From Sphingobium aromaticiconvertens (GTDB lineage: Bacteria; Pseudomonadota; Alphaproteobacteria; Sphingomonadales; Sphingomonadaceae): a stretch of 64,000 bases of DNA. Positions 25,897 to 34,807 of the stretch are shown one piece after another. The translations under genes were made by a program, and so were the position numbers. The notes under the pieces were generated by a model. The model was not told where the DNA came from. It saw nothing but the letters and a program-made list of their open reading frames with translations, and did no database searches. The stretch spans positions 1-64,000 of the forward strand of contig NZ_JBANRJ010000001.1 of assembly GCF_037154075.1 (NCBI RefSeq), read 5' to 3'. Each line of letters opens with the position of its first letter. The first letter of the stretch is position 1.

Positions 25897-27767
25897 GCAC
25901 GCTGCCGCTGGTCGCGCTGGTCGGCAATCCGAACGCTGGTAAGAGCGCGCTGTTCAACGCGCTGACCGGCGCGCGGCAGAAGCTGGGCAATTATCCGGGC
26001 GTCACCGTGGAACGCAAGGCAGGGCGGCTGGCGCTGTCCGACGGACGGCCCGTCGAACTGGTCGACCTGCCCGGCACCTACAGTCTAAACCCCAATAGCC
26101 CCGATGAGCAGGTCACGCGCGATTTCGTGCTGGGCAAGCAACAGGGCGAGCGGCTGCCCGATGTGCTGGTCATCGTCGTCGATGCCGCCAACCTCGACAA
26201 TCATCTGCGCTTCGCTTTGGAATTGATCGCACTGGGGATGCCGACCGTGGTGGCGCTCAACATGGTCGACCTGGCCACCCGCGACGGGCTGGAACTGGAT
26301 GCGGCGATCCTGTCGCGCGAACTGGGTGTGCCGGTCGTGCCAACCGTTGCCGTCCGCAAGCGGGGCCTCGATCATCTCAAGACCGAGCTGGAGGGGTTGA
26401 TCGGCGTGGCCGTCGCGCCCAATCCCGTCCCCATGCGCGCATCCGATGGTCCGCAGGATTTCGACAGCCTGCGCAAGAGCGCCCAAAGGATCGCCCGCGC
26501 AGGCATCGTGCGCGAAACCCCTTCCCGCCGGTGGACCGCTGCGGTCGATCGCGTGGCGTTGCACCCTGTCTTTGGCCTGGCTTTGCTGCTGGGTCTGATG
26601 TTCGTTATGTTTCAGGCAGTCTATGCCTGGTCGGAAGCACCGATCGCGATGATCGAGGGCTGGGCGGAGGCGATGAGCAATGCCGTCACCGCCACCTTGC
26701 CCGACGGAATTTTCCGATCCTTCCTGGTCGATGGCGTCATCAATGGCGTCGGATCAGTCGTCGTCTTCCTGCCGCAAATTCTGATTCTCTTCTTCTTCAT
26801 CCTGATGCTGGAGGCGACCGGCTATATGGTCCGCGCCGCCTTCCTGATGGATGGCCTGATGGCGCGCGTGGGCCTGTCGGGACGAGCGTTCATCCCCCTC
26901 CTCTCCTCCTTTGCCTGCGCCATTCCGGGCATCATGGCGACGCGCACCATATCCGACCCGCGCGACCGGCTGACCACCATATTGATTGCGCCGCTGATGA
27001 CCTGTTCGGCCCGGCTGCCGGTCTATGCGGTGATCATCGGCGCCTTCATCCCGGCGCGGATCGTGGGGCCGGGGATCGGCCTGCAAGGGCTGGTGCTGTT
27101 CCTGCTTTATGTCGCGGGCATCATCGGCGCGCTGGTCGTGGCCCTGATTTTGCGGCTGACCGTGACCAAGGGGAAAAGCAGCGGTTTCCTGATGGAAATG
27201 CCCAAATATCAATGGCCGCGTCCGCGCGACATATTGACGGGCCTGTGGCAGCGCGCCGTCACCTTCCTGAAGCGGGCAGGCACCATCATCTTCGCGTCGA
27301 CCGTCATCCTGTGGCTGCTGCTCAGCTTCCCGCGCGTGCCCGATGGCAATCCTGCCAGCCAGGTCGACCATTCGATCGCGGGACGCATTGCCAGCGGCCT
27401 CAATGTCATATTGGAGCCGATCGGCTTCAACCGCGACATTTCGCTGGCACTGATCCCCGCAATGGCCGCGCGTGAGGTCGCCGTGTCGGCGCTCGCCACC
27501 GTCTATTCGATCGACGCTGGGGACGACGAAGCCGCGCTGGAACGGAGTCTTGGCGACCGGCTGAAGGACCGCTGGCCGCTGCCGACCGCGCTGGCGTTCC
27601 TTGCCTGGTTCGTGTTCGCGCCGCAGTGCATCTCCACCATCGCCGTTACCCGGCGCGAGACCAATGGCTGGAAATGGCCACTGTTCATGGTCGGATATCT
27701 GTTTGTGCTGGCTTATATCGCGGCAGGCATAACCTTCTGGACCGCCACGGCCCTAGGTTTGGGTTAG
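25893..27767 (+). CDS. feoB: FeoB, ferrous iron permease
   Basis: 624 residues. The N-terminal G-protein domain shows G1 GNPNAGKSALFNALTG, G3 DLPGTYSL and G4 LNMVD, followed by the GDI-like helices. The membrane part has two Gate motifs (for example FLPQILILFFFILMLEATGYMVRAAF and ...AREVAVSALATVYSI) with the conserved CAIPGIMATRTI and LMTCSARLPVY segments, whose Cys is implicated in Fe(II) passage. It is co-translated with feoA and probably iron-repressed through the box at 25592. Confidence 0.95.
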   Translation: MSTLPLVALVGNPNAGKSALFNALTGARQKLGNYPGVTVERKAGRLALSDGRPVELVDLPGTYSLNPNSPDEQVTRDFVLGKQQGERLPDVLVIVVDAANLDNHLRFALELIALGMPTVVALNMVDLATRDGLELDAAILSRELGVPVVPTVAVRKRGLDHLKTELEGLIGVAVAPNPVPMRASDGPQDFDSLRKSAQRIARAGIVRETPSRRWTAAVDRVALHPVFGLALLLGLMFVMFQAVYAWSEAPIAMIEGWAEAMSNAVTATLPDGIFRSFLVDGVINGVGSVVVFLPQILILFFFILMLEATGYMVRAAFLMDGLMARVGLSGRAFIPLLSSFACAIPGIMATRTISDPRDRLTTILIAPLMTCSARLPVYAVIIGAFIPARIVGPGIGLQGLVLFLLYVAGIIGALVVALILRLTVTKGKSSGFLMEMPKYQWPRPRDILTGLWQRAVTFLKRAGTIIFASTVILWLLLSFPRVPDGNPASQVDHSIAGRIASGLNVILEPIGFNRDISLALIPAMAAREVAVSALATVYSIDAGDDEAALERSLGDRLKDRWPLPTALAFLAWFVFAPQCISTIAVTRRETNGWKWPLFMVGYLFVLAYIAAGITFWTATALGLG

Positions 27768-27789
27768 CTTTCGTCTGGACGACGAAAGC
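27767..27789 (+). terminator. Hairpin after feoB
   Basis: Perfect 9-bp stem GCTTTCGTC / GACGAAAGC with a 5-nt loop, starting at the feoB stop codon. It is followed by a G-run, not a T-run, so termination is plausible but not certain. Confidence 0.45.
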
Positions 27790-27829
27790 GGGGGGCCTAT
27801 AAGGACCGTTTTCACGCTTCGGAGGAATC

Positions 27830-28399
27830 ATGGCTGGCTCGGTCAACAAGGTCATATTGGTAGGCAATCTGGGCGCTGACCCGGAAGTGAAGAGCTTCCA
27901 GAATGGCGGTAAGGTCTGCAACCTGCGCATAGCCACGTCCGAAAGCTGGAAGGATCGCAACAGCGGCGAGAAGAAGGAACGCACGGAGTGGCACACGGTC
28001 GCGATCTTCTCCGAAGGGCTGGTCGGCGTGGCCGAACGCTTCCTGCGCAAGGGGTCGAAGGTCTATATCGAGGGTCAGTTGCGCACCCGCAAATGGCAGG
28101 ACCAGTCGGGTAACGATCGCTACTCGACCGAGGTCGTGCTGCAGGGCCTGGGATCAGTGCTGACGATGCTGGATGGCGCGCCGGGCGGCGGGCAAGGCGG
28201 TGGCGGCGGTGGCCGTTCGTCATCGGGCGGCGGCGACTGGAGTGGCGGATCGAGCGGTTATGGCGGCGGCGACTATGATGATGGCGGCTTTGGCGGCGGC
28301 GCCAGCAGCGGCGGTCGTTCATCCGGGGGGGGCGGCAATCGGGGCGGCGGTTCGGCCCCCAATTTTGACAATGACCTCGACGATGAAGTTCCGTTCTGA
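27830..28399 (+). CDS. ssb: Single-stranded DNA-binding protein
   Basis: 189 residues. The OB fold fills residues 1-110 ([20 protein letters not shown], then [18 protein letters not shown] and RKWQDQSG). A long Gly/Ser-rich linker (about 115-178) leads to the acidic tip DDEVPF that docks replication and repair proteins. A GGAGG ribosome site precedes the ATG. It is monocistronic; the second copy of the IS5-family element lies 79 bp downstream. Confidence 0.95.
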   Translation: MAGSVNKVILVGNLGADPEVKSFQNGGKVCNLRIATSESWKDRNSGEKKERTEWHTVAIFSEGLVGVAERFLRKGSKVYIEGQLRTRKWQDQSGNDRYSTEVVLQGLGSVLTMLDGAPGGGQGGGGGGRSSSGGGDWSGGSSGYGGGDYDDGGFGGGASSGGRSSGGGGNRGGGSAPNFDNDLDDEVPF

Positions 28400-28477
28400 T
28401 CATGGGTATGGCTACTCAGGTAGCTAATACCAATAAGCATAACGAGTACGCCATTTTTGTTAAGTTCCCTGTAACTA

Positions 28478-29322
28478 GGGTCAGGACCTGTTAAATTGCT
28501 TGCGCATTGGGTGATGGGTTGATTCAATAGCAGCGTTAGGAGGCGCTGCCGATGGATGTTCCGTTTCTGCTGAGTGAGGCGCAGATGCGCCGGATCGAGC
28601 CGTATTTTCCCTTGTCTCATGGGGTGCCAAGAGTGGATGATCGGCGGATAGTGTCTGGGATCATTTACGTCATCAAGCACGGGCTGATGTGGCGCGACGC
28701 GCCCAAGGAGTATGGCCCACACAAGACGATCTACAATCGTTTCATCCGCTGGAGCAGGCTCGGCGTGTTCAACAAAATCTTCGCTGGCTTGGCAGCAAAG
28801 GGCGGCAAGCCCGACCAGTTGATGATCGATGCAACCCACCTGAAAGCACACCGGACGGCGGCAAGCCTGCTTAAAAAGGGGATGTTCCCCGACGTATCGG
28901 ACGCACCAAAGGCGGCCTGAACTCCAAGCTACATGCCGTATGCGATGGCAAAGGCCGACCGCTCATCATGCTGCTCAGTGAAGGGCAGATGAGCGATTAT
29001 AAGGGCGCTGCACTGATGATCGATGCCTTCCCGAAGGCAAAGGTCCTGCTGGGCGACAAGGGCTATGACGCCGACTGGTTCCGCGCGGCACTGGCCGACC
29101 GCAAGATCACGGCCTGCATCCCGTCAAAGGGGAACCGGAAAGTGCCCATTCCACACGACACGGCGCTCTATAGACAGCGGCACAAAGTCGAGAATATGTT
29201 CGGCAGGATCAAGGACTGGCGGCGCATCCACACGCGCTACGATCGTTGCGCCCATACCTTCATGTCCGCCATCTGCATCGCCGCGACCGTTATATTCTGG
29301 ATCAATCAATGAGTCCTGACCC
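28478..29322 (+). mobile_element. IS5-family element, copy 2 (845 bp)
   Basis: Same ends (GGGTCAGGAC / GTCCTGACCC) and same sequence as copy 1, in the opposite orientation, and direct to copy 3. Flanks read C-TA and TA-G: a CTAG target with TA duplicated. Its right end abuts the decayed TonB receptor. Confidence 0.93.
28552..29312 (+). CDS. IS5-family transposase (OrfA/OrfB, -1 frameshift), copy 2
   Basis: OrfA at 28552-28920 and OrfB ending at 29312, fused by a -1 slip at AAAAAGGGG (28873-28881). DDE residues lie in MIDATH, GDKGYDAD and KVENMFG. A GGAGG-like ribosome site precedes the ATG. Confidence 0.88.
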
Positions 29323-29350
29323 TAGGGAATATGCACGTTGGCCAATTTAT

Positions 29351-29385
29351 AACGGGCAACAGTTGTGTAACTGTTGCCCGTTTTT
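29351..29385 (+). terminator. Intrinsic terminator between IS copy 2 and receptor remains
   Basis: A perfect 13-bp stem, ACGGGCAACAGTT (29352-29364) / AACTGTTGCCCGT (29369-29381), with loop GTGT and a T-tract directly after. This is a strong rho-independent terminator placed where the N-terminus of the receptor should be, so it also marks the truncation point. Confidence 0.75.
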
Positions 29386-29392
29386 ATTCCAT

Positions 29393-31219
29393 GAAGCCAA
29401 TGCCGCCAAATCGGATGTGCCGCTCGTTGAAATGCCGCAGGCCATTTCCGTGGTCACTGCCGAGTCCCTGAAGGAACGTGGGGTGACCCGCCTGGCCGAC
29501 GCGCTGCGCAGCGTGGCTGGCGTCTCGCGCAGCAGCACCTATGGTTTCTTCGACGCCTACACAATCCGGGGATACGATGCGGCCCATGGCAGCGTCTATC
29601 TGGACGGGATATTGAGCGAGGCCGGCGTTGCCAGCAACAATGAGCTGGCTGGCCTGCAGCAGGTGGAGGTGGTCAAAGGGCCGGCATCGGCGCTCTTCGG
29701 CTCGGCACCGTTGGGCGGAATCGTCAATCTCGTCAGCAAGTGGCCACAGGCCGAAGCGTTCATGGATGCCACGCTTTCGACCGGCTCCTATGATCTGATC
29801 GAAGGCGCGGTGGGCGCCAATGCGCCGCTGGCCAGTGATGGCGCCCTCACCGCCCGGCTCAACCTCGTCTATCGCGATGTCGATCTTCGTGCGCAATTCC
29901 GGGCAGAACCGCATCTATGCGTCTCCCTCCCTAAAATGGCAGATAGCGCCAGACACCAGCCTGACACTGCTGGGCGTCTATCAGCGCGATCATGACAATC
30001 CTTTCTCGCCGCTGAGCGTCTGGGGCACCATATTGCCAAGCGCCAATGGCCCGACGCCGATCGATTTCTCGGTCAATAACCGCGGCAGTCAGAAACCCGT
30101 CTACAACCAGAACCGCAAGTCCATCAGCGCGATGTTCGACCATCGCTTCAGCGATTCCTTCGGGATCAGCCAGACGATGCGCTACACCCACCGCACCACC
30201 TATTGGGATCGCTGGATGTTCGTAGCGGGCTATCTGGACGACAATGTCGTGAATGGCGCGCAGCAGGGGCGCACCCTGGGTCGCATGTATTATGGCCCCT
30301 ACAGTGCAACGGACAAGGATTTCGCTGTCGACAATCGGGCGACAGGCAAATTCACGACCGGGACCGTCCGCCACAACATTCTGGCCGATGTCGATTATCG
30401 TCGTAGCACGGGAAGCTATCGCGGCGATGGGGATTTCGACGCCACCCATTTCCCCCTGGACATGGTCGCGCACGACTATGACGAGACGCTGGTGCCCACC
30501 CCCGCGCCCTATTCCGGCGGCTCGAAAAACAGTCAGATCGGCTTCTATCTTCAGGATCATATCAATCTGACCGATCGCCTGACGGTGACGTTAAGCGGTC
30601 GGTGGGATCGCGCAAAGTCCGACGGCGAATTGCAGACCGCCTTCAGCCCGCGCGTGGGGGCATCCTATGAGATCATCTCCGATGTGAACGTCTATGCCAC
30701 CTGGGCGAAATCCTTCACCCCGCAGTTTGGATCGCAGATCGTCCTGGAGACTGGTGCTGACGGAGCGCCCAGCGTCATCGGTCAGGCGCCGCCGGAACGC
30801 GGCCGGAATATCGAGGACGGCATCAAGTTCGCGCCAGCCAACGGCACTGTCAGCGGCATGATCTCGCTTTACGATCTCAAGCGTGTGTTGACCAGCGACC
30901 CCGACTTTCCCAATTTTTCCCGCGTCACGGGCAAGCAGCGTAGCCGGGGCGTTGAGGTGGAGGGCCAGTGGCGCCCGACCCCCGGCGCGACCGTCAGCCT
31001 CGCCTATGCCTATATCCGGATGACGAGACAATCCCGGTCGGCACCGAGTTGCAGAATATCCCATGCCATAATGTGAGCCTGTACGGCAGCTACGTCGTTC
31101 CGTCAGGGCCACTCGCCAATCTGCTGGACGAACGCGATTTCCCGGACTCCTGCTGCGCCGACCGCATCACGCCGGGACAGCCGCGCAACTGGCGCCTATC
31201 GCTCAGCCGTCATTTCTGA
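29393..31219 (+). pseudogene. Decayed TonB-dependent siderophore receptor
   Basis: The plug begins mid-gene at KSDVPLVEMPQAISVVTAES and continues through RGYDAAHGSVYLDG and VEVVKGPASALFGSAPLGGIV. It has at least four lesions. The signal peptide and TonB box are missing. A one-base shift occurs near 29890 (frame 2 to frame 0; RDVDLR then SGQNRIYASPSLKW). Another occurs near 31020 before DDETIPVGTELQNIP. Then about 60 residues are absent between SGPLANL and LDERDFPDSCCADRITPGQ. The true C-terminus (LSLSRHF) survives. It once imported a ferric siderophore. It lies between two direct copies of the IS5-family element. Confidence 0.85.
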
Positions 31220-31238
31220 GCTTTCCGACATAAGAACC

Positions 31239-31269
31239 GTTCAATGACGGGTGCGTCCCGTCATTGAAC
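31239..31269 (+). terminator. Hairpin after the receptor pseudogene
   Basis: Perfect 13-bp stem GTTCAATGACGGG / CCCGTCATTGAAC with a 5-nt loop, 19 bp after the receptor's stop codon. No T-run follows. Probably the old gene's terminator. Confidence 0.5.
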
Positions 31270-31366
31270 AGGGATTACCGCCAATGATCGCCCAGACCGG
31301 CTTCTGGAGTTCAATCAGACCGTCCGCCTTTATTGGCAATCGAAAACGCGGTAAAACAAAGACCTA

Positions 31367-32211
31367 GGGTCAGGACCTGTTAAATTGCTTGCGCATTGGG
31401 TGATGGGTTGATTCAATAGCAGCGTTAGGAGGCGCTGCCGATGGATGTTCCGTTTCTGCTGAGTGAGGCGCAGATGCGCCGGATCGAGCCGTATTTTCCC
31501 TTGTCTCATGGGGTGCCAAGAGTGGATGATCGGCGGATAGTGTCTGGGATCATTTACGTCATCAAGCACGGGCTGATGTGGCGCGACGCGCCCAAGGAGT
31601 ATGGCCCACACAAGACGATCTACAATCGTTTCATCCGCTGGAGCAGGCTCGGCGTGTTCAACAAAATCTTCGCTGGCTTGGCAGCAAAGGGCGGCAAGCC
31701 CGACCAGTTGATGATCGATGCAACCCACCTGAAAGCACACCGGACGGCGGCAAGCCTGCTTAAAAAGGGGATGTTCCCCGACGTATCGGACGCACCAAAG
31801 GCGGCCTGAACTCCAAGCTACATGCCGTATGCGATGGCAAAGGCCGACCGCTCATCATGCTGCTCAGTGAAGGGCAGATGAGCGATTATAAGGGCGCTGC
31901 ACTGATGATCGATGCCTTCCCGAAGGCAAAGGTCCTGCTGGGCGACAAGGGCTATGACGCCGACTGGTTCCGCGCGGCACTGGCCGACCGCAAGATCACG
32001 GCCTGCATCCCGTCAAAGGGGAACCGGAAAGTGCCCATTCCACACGACACGGCGCTCTATAGACAGCGGCACAAAGTCGAGAATATGTTCGGCAGGATCA
32101 AGGACTGGCGGCGCATCCACACGCGCTACGATCGTTGCGCCCATACCTTCATGTCCGCCATCTGCATCGCCGCGACCGTTATATTCTGGATCAATCAATG
32201 AGTCCTGACCC
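31367..32211 (+). mobile_element. IS5-family element, copy 3 (845 bp)
   Basis: Same ends, length and sequence as copies 1 and 2, direct to copy 2 at a distance of 2,889 bp. Flanks again read C-TA and TA-G. Its right boundary lies exactly at the edge of a palindromic repeat. Confidence 0.93.
31441..32201 (+). CDS. IS5-family transposase (OrfA/OrfB, -1 frameshift), copy 3
   Basis: OrfA 31441-31809 and OrfB ending 32201, joined by a -1 slip at AAAAAGGGG (31762-31770). Residues are identical to the other two copies, so this one too appears intact. Confidence 0.88.
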
Positions 32212-32253
32212 TAGAGCATCCGGTCTGATGCAATCAGAACGGAATATGCTCTA
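32212..32253. repeat. Palindromic repeat (GAGCAT...ATGCTC type)
   Basis: TAGAGCAT (32212-32219) and ATGCTCTA (32246-32253) bracket the inner complementary parts TCTGAT / ATCAGA. It resembles short interspersed palindromes common in alphaproteobacterial intergenic DNA. Its outer CTAG is where IS copy 3 inserted. Confidence 0.5.
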
Positions 32254-32315
32254 GTGGCAGAGTGTTGAACATCATACCTCACGAAAAAGCCTGAAATTAT
32301 CGCCTCTCCCTATGA

Positions 32316-34376
32316 TCAGAAGCGCACGCCCACGGTCGCCATGACGTTGCGGGGCGCGCCGATGAAGCAGTCACCGCGCGCCAGGCAGGAGGCGAAATAT
32401 TTGTTGTTGAGGAGGTTGGTGGCGTTGAGGGCGAAGCGCCAGTTGGTCCAGTTGATTTCCGCCAGCGCGTCAACCGTGGTGCGCGAAGGCGTGACGATCG
32501 ACCAGATGTCGCTGGTTGACACGCTCTTCCCGCTGTAGACGACGCCCCCGCCCAGGCGCAGCTGGGCTTCGTCGACGAGGCCGAAGGTCTTGGTCGACCA
32601 GAGCGACGCGGTGTGGCGCGGCATATAGTCGAGGCTGGTGTTGCTTTCCGATTTGAGCTTGGAATAGCCATAATTGGCCAGCAGTTCGAAATTGCCCGGA
32701 AGGGTATGGCTGGCCTCGATTTCGAAGCCCTTGGTGTTCAGTTCGCCCGACTGAGTGGTGCCGCCCGCGGCCAGATACAGGACGCGATTGCGTTCCTTGA
32801 TCTTGAAGACGGTGGCGGTGACGAGAGTGCTGGGCGCGGGCTGCCATTTCACGCCCGCTTCATATTGGGTGCCGGTCTGCGGCCGGTAGGGATCGCCGAA
32901 GCTGCCGTCGACATTTTCGATCCGGCCGGCGACCGGCAGGAAGCTTTCAGTATAGCTGAAGAAGGGCGAGATACCCGCGCCGATCTCGCCGATGATGCCG
33001 GCGCGGAAGGTGGTGGCATTGTCCTTTTGCCCCGAGGAGCCGGTGACACGGTCGCGGCGGGCGCCCAGCACGACCGAGACGCGGTCGTAGAAACGGATCT
33101 GATCCTGTACGTAGATGCCGAGCTGCTTCTGGCTGTCGGTCGTGAAGGGACCGGTGGCCTCGAAGGTCGGCAGCGCGTCATAGTCGATGTCGTAGAGGTC
33201 GACGATGTCGAAATCGTCGGCGGAGCGCTTGGCAACCTTGTTCCAGCTATAATCGATACCGACCAGCAGCTTGTGCTCGATATTGGCGCCGGTGTTGAAG
33301 CCGATCTGAAAATTATTGTCGGTCGAAAAGACGTTCATCCGTGCGTCGTTGGCACCCGCGAACAGGCCGATAGTGCGCCCATCGGTGCCGTAGACCGAGA
33401 AGGGATCCTGCGGGTTGGAATAGCTGTCGGCATAATGGGTGTTATATTCAAGGTCGCTGTCGATATAGCGGGCCTTGAGGTTGAGCTTGATCGCGTCCGA
33501 GAAATTGTGGGTGATGGAACCGCCGCCCTGAAGCGAGCGACCATTATAACGGTCCCAGCCAGCCTTGCCGACGAACGTATATTTATCCAGCCTGCCCGAC
33601 GGATTGGCGGCGTTCGGCAGGAATGTGCCGACGATCGGCAGGAATTGCGAGGTCGAGCCGGTGTCGTCCTCCTGATAGAGGCCGGTCAGGACGATGTCGG
33701 TGTCCGGGGTGGGCTTCCAGCGGATCGAGGGCGCGAACATCATGCGGTCGTCGGGGACATGGTCGACATAGGTGTCGGCGTCGCGGACGCGGCCGACGAA
33801 GCGGACCGCCAGATTGTCGGCGAGCGCGAAGTTGACGTCGCCCATTGCTTCCTTGCGGTCATAGCTGCCGTAGACGAGGTTGAGTTCGCCGCGCGTCTCG
33901 AAATCCGGCGTCTTGGACACCAGGTTGACGAGGCCGCCGATCGACCCTTGGCCAAAGAGCACCGAGGCCGGGCCGCGCACGATTTCAACGCGCGAGAAAT
34001 TATACGGGTCCGACGTGATGCTGGCATAATAGGAGAAGACGTCGCGCATGCCGTCGCGGAACTGGAGCGCGTCAAGACCGCGCACGTTGAAACCGTCGAC
34101 GCGGGTGTCGCGGCCATAGGGGTTGGCGAGGACACCGGCGGCATATTTCACCGTGTCGCTGATGCTGATCGCGCCTTGCGAGAGATATTGCTCGGAACTG
34201 ATGACCTTGATCGGTTGGGGAAGTTCGACGAGCGGCGTTTCCGTCTTCGTGCCCGTGCTGGCGGCAGTGACGACGATCATGTCCTGATCTTCGTCCGCCG
34301 GTGCGCCCTGGTCGGCCCAGGCCGGTTGGCTGGCCAGCATTCCTGCTATCCCTGCCATCATGATTATTTTCGCCAT
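32316..34376 (-). CDS. TonB-dependent siderophore receptor
   Basis: 686 residues, intact. Signal peptide (IIMMAGIAGMLASQPAWA), TonB-box region (DMIVVTAAS), plug with TETPLVELPQPIKVISSEQYL, RVDGFNVRGLDALQFRDGM and VEIVRGPASVLFGQGSIGGLVNLVSK, and a barrel ending MATVGVRF. The plug is of the FpvA/FhuE siderophore type, so it should import a ferric siderophore using TonB energy. A Fur-like box 41 bp upstream is shared with the divergent PepSY reductase operon. Confidence 0.92.
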   Translation of the reverse strand: MAKIIMMAGIAGMLASQPAWADQGAPADEDQDMIVVTAASTGTKTETPLVELPQPIKVISSEQYLSQGAISISDTVKYAAGVLANPYGRDTRVDGFNVRGLDALQFRDGMRDVFSYYASITSDPYNFSRVEIVRGPASVLFGQGSIGGLVNLVSKTPDFETRGELNLVYGSYDRKEAMGDVNFALADNLAVRFVGRVRDADTYVDHVPDDRMMFAPSIRWKPTPDTDIVLTGLYQEDDTGSTSQFLPIVGTFLPNAANPSGRLDKYTFVGKAGWDRYNGRSLQGGGSITHNFSDAIKLNLKARYIDSDLEYNTHYADSYSNPQDPFSVYGTDGRTIGLFAGANDARMNVFSTDNNFQIGFNTGANIEHKLLVGIDYSWNKVAKRSADDFDIVDLYDIDYDALPTFEATGPFTTDSQKQLGIYVQDQIRFYDRVSVVLGARRDRVTGSSGQKDNATTFRAGIIGEIGAGISPFFSYTESFLPVAGRIENVDGSFGDPYRPQTGTQYEAGVKWQPAPSTLVTATVFKIKERNRVLYLAAGGTTQSGELNTKGFEIEASHTLPGNFELLANYGYSKLKSESNTSLDYMPRHTASLWSTKTFGLVDEAQLRLGGGVVYSGKSVSTSDIWSIVTPSRTTVDALAEINWTNWRFALNATNLLNNKYFASCLARGDCFIGAPRNVMATVGVRF

Positions 34377-34416
34377 CGTTCGCCCCTTCGTCTTCTCTTG
34401 CAGCGCGAGTAGTATC

Positions 34417-34435
34417 GTTGCGATCGATTATCAAT
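34417..34435 (-). promoter_or_regulatory. Candidate Fur box between siderophore receptor and PepSY operon
   Basis: Minus strand ATTGATAATCGATCGCAAC. It shares ATTGATA...TCGCA with the feoA site. It lies 41 bp from the receptor start and 46 bp from the start of the divergent operon, well placed to repress both. Confidence 0.5.
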
Positions 34436-34480
34436 AGCGTTTTTCTTGCAAATCGCGATTGAGCTGCCTACCCAGACGAA

Positions 34481-34807
34481 ATGGCCGATCAGACGGAAAT
34501 ATCGCGCGCGTCCCGTCGCCGCCTTTGGATACGCGTCGTCCTGGCCGGGCCGGTTGCGATCCTGGTGGCGTTGACGCTGCTGGCGGGCATGCCGCTATGG
34601 CTACCCGGCGGCGCTGCTGGCATCGACAATCTGGCCTTGCCCCTGATATTCGCGCCCTTGATCTGGGCCGGCCTGTTCTTCCACGCCTGCCTTGACCGCA
34701 GCCTCATGCGCGTGGCGCTGGTCGCGGCCGCGCTGTTTCTGGTGCACGGCGGATTGGTCGCGTCGCGCCTGCTCGCCCCGATGCCACCTGCGGAGAAAGT
34801 TGGATGA
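34481..34807 (+). CDS. Small membrane protein of siderophore-reductase operon (DUF3649-like position)
   Basis: 108 residues, with three membrane helices (VLAGPVAILVALTLLAGMPLW, LALPLIFAPLIWAGLFFHAC, ALVAAALFLVHGGLVASRLL). In many proteobacteria the order is receptor, a small DUF3649-type protein, a PepSY protein and a DUF3325-type protein; this gene holds the first small position. Its stop overlaps the PepSY start (ATGA). The exact domain assignment is by context and topology only. Confidence 0.65.
   Translation: MADQTEISRASRRRLWIRVVLAGPVAILVALTLLAGMPLWLPGGAAGIDNLALPLIFAPLIWAGLFFHACLDRSLMRVALVAAALFLVHGGLVASRLLAPMPPAEKVG

Noticed and set aside
2345-31219. The receptor stump at 2.4 kb and the receptor body at 29.4 kb as two halves of one gene separated by IS-mediated inversion
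   Set aside because: The stump's break faces away from IS copy 1, so recombination between copies 1 and 2 cannot have separated them; common origin is possible but unsupported.
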